Source: Sabethes cyaneus (lineage: Eukaryota; Arthropoda; Insecta; Diptera; Culicidae). From it: a DNA stretch of 64,000 nucleotides. Where the stretch lies: assembly GCF_943734655.1 (NCBI RefSeq), contig NC_071354.1, positions 31,462,847 through 31,526,846 of the forward strand. The letters are read 5' to 3'. Each line of letters starts with the position of its first letter. Position 1 is the stretch's first letter. A program made the position numbers and the translations under genes. Positions 57,470 to 64,000 of the stretch are shown here, one piece after another. The notes beneath the pieces are model-generated. The model was not told where the DNA came from. It saw only the letters and a program-made list of their open reading frames with translations, and made no database searches.

Positions 57470-58690
57470 CTTGCCGTATCAAGAATTCCTCTCCATTATA
57501 CTCGGTCCTGGGCTACTCGTCGCCAATTCATTGCGCGTCCCGACACACGCACAGCCCTCTAGCACGTTGAGCCTCTCTATTCCTGGTGCCGGTGGGGTTC
57601 TTGAAGAGAACGGATTTTACTACACAGTCGTCCGGCATCCTTGCGACGTGGCCGGCCCACCGTAGTCTCCCAACTTTCGCCAGGTGTACGATGGGAATCT
57701 CTCCAAGCTCTCCTGTAGCTCGTGATTCATACGTCTCCGCCACTCCCCGCTTTGCATTTGTACTCCGCCAAAAATAGTCCGCAATACCTTTCGTTCAAAA
57801 ACGTGTTCAAAAGTACACGCATGTCTTCCGTAAGCAAAGTTACTGTTTCAAGTCCGTAGAAGACTACCGGTCTTATTAGCGTTTTATACATCGTCAACTT
57901 TGTGCGGCGGCGTATGCTCCTAGATCGAAACTTCTTGCGGAAAAGTTGGCTCGATTTCCAGCTTGAATGCACCGTTGGATCTTCTTACTCGTATTATTGT
58001 CGGCGGTGACCAGAGATCCCAAATATACGAACTCATCAACCACTTCCAGTTCATCGCCGTCAATAGTCACTGTCCGTGGGAGGCAAACGTTACTTTCTCG
58101 GGAGCCTCGTCCGACCATATATTTGGTTTTCAACGCATTAATTTGTCACCCTATCCTCCTAGCCTCCGTTTTCAGTCTGGCGTAGATTACCTCCGCCGTC
58201 CCACGGTTTCTAGTAATGATGTCGAGGTTGTCTGCAAAGGCTAGGAGTTGGCTACTCTTGCTGAAGATCGTTCCTCTCGTTTCGATGCCTGCTCGCCGGA
58301 TCACACCTTCAATAGCGATATTGAATAACATAAAGGACAGTCCATCCCCTTGCCGTAACCCTCTACGCGATTCGAAAGGACTCGCGAGTGTCCCCGAAAC
58401 GCGCACGTAGTACATCACTCGCTTCAGAGTAGCTTCGATCAGCCGCGTCAGTTTGTCCGGAAAACCGTACTCGTGCATTATTTGCCATAGCTGTTCGCGT
58501 TCAACGCTATCGTATGCTGCTCTGAAATCCACGAAAATATGATGCGTGGGCACGTTGTACTCTCGACATTTCTGGAGAATTTGTCGGAGAGTAAAAATTT
58601 GATCCGTAGTAGCACGGGTCCCAGAGTTCTGCCGGGAGTCGGTCCTTTCCGGCGGCTCTATTATTCTTCAGCAGACCGATTTGCTTACAT
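57470..58690 (-). pseudogene. RTE-like LINE RT and C-terminal fragment
   Basis: From 58690: AAGKDRLPAEL joined by deletion to TRATTDQIFTL, then HHIFVDFRAAYDSVEREQLW (motif A) and LRQGDGLSFMLFNIAIEGV. The catalytic box reads AFADNLDI, so the second Asp of FADD is Asn (58553-58146). MYKTLIRPVVFYGLETVTLL and VGRLRWAGHVARM follow to 57528. Frame changes occur near 58140, 57930 and 57740. The element is inactive. Confidence 0.8.
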
Positions 58691-58699
58691 ACGTGCTCA

Positions 58700-60190
58700 C
58701 GTGCTTACATACGGACTATCGTTTCGTATGGTAATTTAGCATCGTTCACTTTCGTGTCTCGCTGGTTGCATTCTTCCGACAGCGGTAGTCGTTGAAGGTC
58801 ATTCGTTTGAGCACTCTTAGCAATGGAGAGTTTACAAACTGGAACTTTTATTGAAGCCTTATAAACGTGCATTTGAATCGAAATCGGTTACCTAAGAACA
58901 TCGCGTGTAATTTCTATCATATGATTATCCAATATCAAAAATTTAATAGCTTTTATACAGCTCCCTAAAGAGGTAGTCAGAGCTTTCAAGTCGCGCAATC
59001 ATGGTTTTCGATGTAATTGCAAAGAGACACGTTTATCTCAGGACGGCTTTCGAGCATGGCAACAAATGCCTATCGGTATCTAATAACGGCTCGCGCGCGA
59101 TTTCGAACGAATCGAATAAGTTGCAAATAATTTACGGTGCGCTAAACTGATTTCTCATGGTTTTTTTCTTATATCGGTATTTCGGACTTCCACTACCTGT
59201 TTCGCAATAGCCACGTAACCAAACACGTCCTCAAATCGTACGCGAGCTCGAATGACAGTGATCGCACCACCTGCCTCGGCGGATCCAGATCAATTCCTTT
59301 CTACTAACAATAACTCCTTCCTGTGACGCTTATGGATGATGCAGAGGATTCCTCGGTCTCTAGTAGCAGCAAGTATCGGACTAATATTCAATTGCGGACA
59401 ACTCACGGACGGTCAAACGTTGCTATACTATACTATGCTATGCTAGACAATCAAAACAAACTTTTTTAGTGACACAAGGCGGAAATGATTAAACGAACAT
59501 AGTAGCAGCAAGGGTGGATTTCATTCAATGTTAAACAAGAATGAATACCACATCGTTCCATCGACTTTTCACATGTTTCGAAGGAGGCAAAAAAAGGCAG
59601 TTTAGTTGTTCCATTAATCTTCTACGCACGGGCAGGTAAACTAAAATCCCCAACTGACAATTCCTAACGCTTCTTTCAAAAAATAACGTTCAGCCATCAG
59701 CGATTTGGTAAGAGATTTGCTACCAAAAGCTTGCATAAAGGTTATAAAACAGTGTTTCCTTTGGGTGCCCCTTTGGTTTGTTTATAGATTTTGCCACGAA
59801 ATGCCAAAAAAAATCTACACTGTGCACGCATCGCATCGACAGCAAACAGAACTCTCGCGACGTTCTTTTGCACCAAAAGTTTCTTCAAGCGGATCGATCA
59901 GCATAGAATATTGTAGCTCTGCAATCCGATCCGAACGGATTTCGCCAAGGTTAATGACGGAGTGCAAAGCGTAAGAAGCGGCGTTGAACCGACTCAATCC
60001 TTTCCATCCTGTTTTTGTAAAATGTATGCTGGACCATGGAACCCCTTTCAAGAATCACACAGATGAGGTAACACTATAACGCCTTGAGAACAATACATGT
60101 TGGTGAAGTACTTTAATGGTACTACATATTGTACTATTTTTTTCCAAATAATTTTATCATTCCTTGTTTTTGAGAAATCGCTAGTGTCCG
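58700..60190. other. No gene recognised
   Basis: Spacer with short frames only (59705-59974 plus, 59815-60051 minus, mutually overlapping). No motif was identified. Confidence 0.35.
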
Positions 60191-60199
60191 GTCATACAG

Positions 60200-61495
60200 T
60201 CTTGCCATACAGGACTTCCCCCACAGTGAAGTGATTGAGATCCGGATGGAGAAAGCCATTACATACTGAAAGGGTATCATAAAAACCCAGAAAGGTTGAA
60301 ATTGCAGTACTCAAATTGATCGCTGTCATAACCGACAGGGACAGAACGTCGATTAGAGCGTCGTCGCGTACTCAATCCTAATCGTACTCAATGCCTTTCA
60401 ATTTGTAGCACTCGCTGTCTTCTGCCGCTGTAATGCCGATAACTGCCTCCAAAGATATGGTTCTGTAGGCACTGGTCACTCGCATAGCCATAAACATGAA
60501 CGTTTTGTTAAGTCGTTGTTAATTTCAGCGCTTCTATCCAAGCGGAACCTCTATATCGGAGAAACGATATTGCTACGCTTGCTAATAGCCGTCTCTTACC
60601 GATTTCTAGCTTCATCTCGCTCATCCAAGTCTCGACGACCCTTACCGTCTTCGAAGCCAAAATTTCAATCTCCTCACATGATTCGCCTTCCACAATTGGT
60701 CGTGGATGTCGTCCGCAAAGCCAGCATTGTACATTGCGTTCCACAATGTTGAGCCCAGGATAGAACCCTGGGGAACGCCAGCTGTAATCGAGATTGTCTA
60801 TCTCCTTCTGTTTGTGTAGTATACCAGTATCCGGTCCTGAAAGTAGCGCTTGGGGATTTTGCAGAGGTATTCCAGAACCATCATTTTGTGAATCGCACGA
60901 GCGATCGCTTCCCAGCTTGCACTGTTGAAAGAGTTTTAAACGCCTAGCGTTACCACAGCACTATAGCGATTACCGAATCTCTTCTGCTTCCTCGCTTTTT
61001 CCTCTCTTTCAACAACCATGCGGATAGCATCCACGGTGTTTCTTCCCGACCAAACTGTAACTTTTACAGTCCTCTCTCACCCTCGGTAATTTTTTTCAGT
61101 CTGCTGAGAATCACTTTCTCCAACACTTTTCCTAGATTGTCCAGTAGGAATATTGGTCTGTAGGCAGCAGGATCACCTGGAGGCTTTCCTAGTTTTGGTA
61201 ACAAAACCAATTTTTGCCTCTTCCATTGACGTAGGAAATATTCGTCGGATAGGCAATCCCGTCGAGTCCGGGAGCCGTCTCAGGAAACGCGAAAGTTCTT
61301 CCAGAAACTCTTTCGTCTGTAACTCCTTAGCCAATTTTAATAATTTCTCGTTGGATGTCAACCGGTTGCTAATTTTCAGCTGCTCTATCATGCGGGCAGG
61401 AAACCAATTCATGGGTTCGTGGTGCGGAAACAACCCTTCGATAATGGCCTGGAACTTGGTAGCTTGGTCGTAGCTTTGTCACCAACATTTACACC
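60200..61495 (-). pseudogene. R1-clade LINE reverse transcriptase relic
   Basis: From about 61495: NEKLLKLAKELQTKE (linker), then KLGKPPGDPAAYRPI near 61180 and GKVLEKVILSRLKKI. AGVPQGSILGSTLW follows near 60760 and a FADDIH box near 60710. After it come VEGESCEEIEILASKTVRVV (60744-60508), a decayed LRYRGSAW block and SAYRT-like remnants to about 60200. PKPGKPPGDPxAYRPI is typical of R1-clade RT. There are many stops and shifts. Confidence 0.7.
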
Positions 61496-61800
61496 TCTTC
61501 CAGTGACTCACTGGTCACTGATAACAGGAAGTCGTCCGCAAAGCCGACGATCGCCGTATCCCTGAGCAGTTTCAAAGTCAGTACATCATTGTACATCTCG
61601 TTCCAAAGTGTAGGTGCGAGGATGGAGCCTTGTGGAACTCCCCCACCGTAGTGTTCATCGTCTTACACCCCTTGCCGGTCTCGTAAACAAGCACCCGGTT
61701 CCGGAAGTAACTCTTCAGAATTCTGCATAGATATCCCGGGACCTCCATTCTATGCAGCGACTTGGCAATGGCCTCCAATGGCTTTTTTACGTCGATCTTT
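61496..61800 (-). pseudogene. Second R1-clade LINE RT fragment
   Basis: AIAKSLHRMEVPGYLCRILK and SYFRNRVLVYETGKGCKT (61778-61578) are followed by a damaged PQG block and VGFADDFLLSV near 61530. It duplicates the region found in the neighbouring copy and must therefore be a separate insertion or rearranged copy. Confidence 0.7.
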
Positions 61801-61824
61801 TTTTTTGTAGGGGGGCCTATTGAA

Positions 61825-61993
61825 CTTTTTTACACGGTTTGTTTTTTCGATTATCAAGAACGGGACAACTTAGGGACCATTCAATTATTTCTCAAAACAT
61901 TTGGGAGCGGCCCGACATTCGTTACGTAGTTTATAATGGTCCCTAAGTTGCACCGTTCTTGAGTAATCGAAAAAAACAAACCGTGTAAAAAAA
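61825..61993. mobile_element. Fold-back MITE, ~169 bp
   Basis: Inverted arms of about 57 bp (61825-61881 and 61937-61993) share TACACGGTTTGTTTTTTCGA and AACTTAGGGACCATT. A 55-bp centre separates them. No coding capacity; target duplication not clear. Confidence 0.7.
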
Positions 61994-62029
61994 GACTTGA
62001 GTGTAATATATCCCTATTTTCTGTACGTT

Positions 62030-62557
62030 TTAGGCAAACCAAGCACCATTATACAAGTGATTGCCCATTTGCCGTAACACGTTCCCAGTCAGGTATGATA
62101 AGGTTCTATGAAACCGATAACCTTCCCGCATTAGCAGACTAAGTCTTACCGGGAGATAGCCAACCCTTGTCGAGAAATTTAATTCTGCTCGCACATAACG
62201 CACCACAACTGCATAGCAAATGTTCCGAAGTTTCACTTTCAAAATTACAAAAGCGACAGATATCATTACCAACCCGCCCAATGTTTCTAAAATGATATCT
62301 GCTCGGACAGTACCCAGTGGCCAGTGTATGTACGAAGAGCTCTCTTATTGAGCTCTATGAGCTTTTTAGTGGGTTTTGCATTTAAAGTTATAAATCTTTT
62401 TGATTGGTTACATCCTATGACTGCCATCCAATGAGCTGTCACTTTTTTCCCAGCGGCTAAGTTCCATTTTTCTTGTGCAATTTGGTATTCCGCAAAAAAG
62501 CTCCGGACCAATAAATTGTTAGTTAGAACCTTCCTTTGCTAAGTCGTTGGCTATTTC
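62030..62557 (-). pseudogene. RNase H LINE C-terminal relic, downstream part
   Basis: Minus strand after the hAT insertion: EIANDLAKEGSN (end of RNase H), then GCNQSKRFITLNAKPTKKLI, ELNKRALRTYTGH (62511-62287) and a decayed knuckle region to 62030. It corresponds to the end of the LINE at 42218-43535. Together with 63632-64000 it forms one element cut by the hAT-like insertion. Confidence 0.75.
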
Positions 62558-62670
62558 CAGTGGCGACTCGTGGGGGTTTAGCTTACCTGTTCAACTAGCG
62601 AAAAATACAAATTAATACGCAACTTTTTTATTATCGCATTGCTATAATACTTTAATCATAAAACAAACAT

Positions 62671-62849
62671 TAGGGGCATTCACGTAGCGCTTGCTATGTT
62701 CCGTAAACGGCGTATTTCGTGTATATACTGCCTGAAGTCGCATTGCAGTTCTGGTTTCTACGGAGATAGAACTGTTATGCGAGTAGCGGCAGTATAAATA
62801 CGCAAAACGCCGTTTACGGAACATGGCAAGCGCTACGTGAATACCCCTA
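62671..62849. mobile_element. Fold-back/MITE nested in hAT-like element
   Basis: About 60-bp inverted arms (62671-62732 and 62788-62849) beginning TAGGGGCATTCACGTAGCGC, with GTTCCGTAAACGGCG internal. The centre is 55 bp. Non-coding. Confidence 0.7.
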
Positions 62850-63022
62850 TTATTCAAATAACAACGGAGTACGACAGTTTACTTTAACAGCAAATTCGTC
62901 TCTGAATTTTAACTACGAACCGAAAACTTTTCGTTCAATTTACCTATTGAACCAAATTCAAGAATAACCACCTTACTGCGATGCGCGCACAAGCCCACAC
63001 CACACGCACCACAAGCAATATG

Positions 63023-63490
63023 CGTAAGTTGTTCAATGCAAAAGATGAACGAGTTAATGAGAAAATTTTGCGAATTAAGCATGCCAACCGCGCTGTATTT
63101 TCAAATCCCCTTCGTACCAACACATTGCTCCTGGTGGTAATCTCTAAAGCAACGTTCAAACGTCGTGTTGAACGTTTTGCTCATTAGCTTCGTAACTAAA
63201 TAAAATGAAATCAATGCGCAGGCCATAGGGATATGTGGTAGTAAGTTGTTCAATGTTGAAGATGAGCGAGTTAATGAGACAATAATGCGCCCGCGCTTTC
63301 GAGTAAAAGCTATTTCACATTCTCTTTTTATCATTCTCTTTTATTTTACATTGTTCCTAGTGCTAATTCAGTATCAATAATCAACACCAGGAATAATGTG
63401 TTGGTATCCTTTTGCATTGAAATCTCTAAAGCAACGTTCAAACGTCGTGTTGAACGGTTTGCTCATCAGGTTCGTAAACTAAACTAATAA
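63023..63490 (+). repeat. Tandem duplication inside hAT-like element
   Basis: Two diverged copies (about 63023-63205 and 63243-63490) share GTAAGTTGTTCAATG and TCTAAAGCAACGTTCAAACG. Frames crossing them on both strands are shadows of the repeat. Confidence 0.75.
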
Positions 63491-63631
63491 TTTACCGAAT
63501 TATACGTATTGCATATACGTCGGTGCAAACGATATCATGAACGAGTGATGAAAACAATTTTGTCGGGCTGAATTTTATTGCCTGTCCTATGAACAGGTTG
63601 AACATGCGGACAAGTCGCCACTGGCTATTTC

Positions 63632-64000
63632 ATTGCCTTCAACGCCGCAGTGTCCTGGAACTCAGTACGGATTGACTGAGTTTGTCATTTGGCATAGATG
63701 TCTCAAAGAAAGAATGTAATCCTAAACTATTTTAGAGTTCATTTAAGCACTTACGTGCTTTCAGTGCTACGTCAAATAATTGACTGCCAGAGAAAATGCA
63801 AATATTTGCATGTTTGGGCCCAATATTTCCTCCTCAAGCAAACATCTACACATTTAATTATTGTAAAAATCTCCACCTGAAACACAGTTGGTCATAATCC
63901 CATTGCCACTGATATTTTTGATTCAGGACCATAGATTCCACCGCCAATTTTTGAACCAAGTTTTGAGCCATCAGTGAAAAATATCGTTGGGCCTTGATGA
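63632..64000 (-). pseudogene. RNase H LINE relic, upstream part, runs off window
   Basis: Minus strand from the window edge: IFFTDGSKLGSKIGGGIYGP carries the first RNase H Asp. A decayed middle follows, then VPGHCGVEGNE directly before the hAT insertion. The SDS motif region reads WQSII, so it is degenerate. The element continues beyond 64000. Confidence 0.75.

Larger units (their letters stand above)
62558..63623. mobile_element. hAT-like non-autonomous transposon, 1,066 bp
   Basis: Termini are CAGTGGCGACTCGT and, inverted, CAGTGGCGACTTGT. Perfect 8-bp target duplications GCTATTTC flank it (62550-62557 and 63624-63631). CAGTG starts with an 8-bp duplication are the hAT signature. Removing the element reconnects an RNase H LINE frame (GVEGNE to EIANDLAKEG). 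No transposase is encoded. Inside are a nested fold-back (62671-62849) and a tandem duplication (63023-63490). Confidence 0.85.

Overview
This is eukaryotic nuclear DNA, almost certainly from a mosquito and most like a culicine (Aedes-type) genome. The reasons are one intron-containing insect-type gene, A+T-rich spacer, and a very high density of insect transposable-element relics: RTE-like, Jockey-like, R1-clade and RNase H-bearing LINEs, Ty3/gypsy, Tc1/mariner, Helitrons, a tRNA-type SINE and several MITEs. The species call is inference; no database search was possible.

Only one convincing host protein-coding gene is present: an Ack-family (activated Cdc42-associated) tyrosine kinase on the minus strand, coding 29499 to 15616. 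Five coding exons can be joined with canonical GT/AG sites and consistent phases into a 1,191-residue protein: SAM-like N-terminus, tyrosine kinase, SH3, CRIB, a long low-complexity tail with glutamine tracts and tyrosine motifs, and a UBA end. The last exon lies 10.1 kb from the previous one. The intron between them holds a 1,673-bp palindromic pogo/Tigger-like element, gypsy and mariner remains, an R1 copy, RTE pieces and a piggyBac-like MITE bounded by TTAA.

Layout. 0-1 kb: two LINE fragments. 1-4.7 kb: mostly unrecognised, with a GC-rich patch at 3.8-4.3 kb. 4.7-10.1 kb: an unclassified 2-kb repeat split by a 3.2-kb Helitron; the Helitron carries an array of about 145-bp units, itself interrupted by an RTE-derived insertion with 22-bp target duplications. 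10.5-13.5 kb: a LINE endonuclease facing an RTE-like copy. 15.6-29.5 kb: the kinase gene. 30-34.2 kb: two RTE-like relics around a purine-rich low-complexity tract. 34.4-36.3, 51.9-53.8 and 55.3-57.3 kb: three copies of a roughly 2-kb repeat; a second Helitron sits between two inverted copies. 36.9-47.1 kb: a mosaic that includes decayed histone genes (H2B, H2A, probably H4) and two histone-type 3' stem-loops. 42.2-43.5 kb: an RNase H LINE with its frame still open. 44.5-45.5 kb: a mariner relic. 47.7-49.6 kb: two LINE pieces tail to tail. 57.5-64 kb: RTE and R1 relics, a fold-back MITE, and a hAT-like element with perfect 8-bp target duplications inside a second RNase H LINE.

Apart from the kinase gene, nothing here looks like a working host pathway. 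The window is best read as one signalling gene embedded in several generations of nested transposon debris, plus remnants of replication-dependent histone genes. I saw no CRISPR array, rRNA gene, intact tRNA gene or recognisable endogenous virus.
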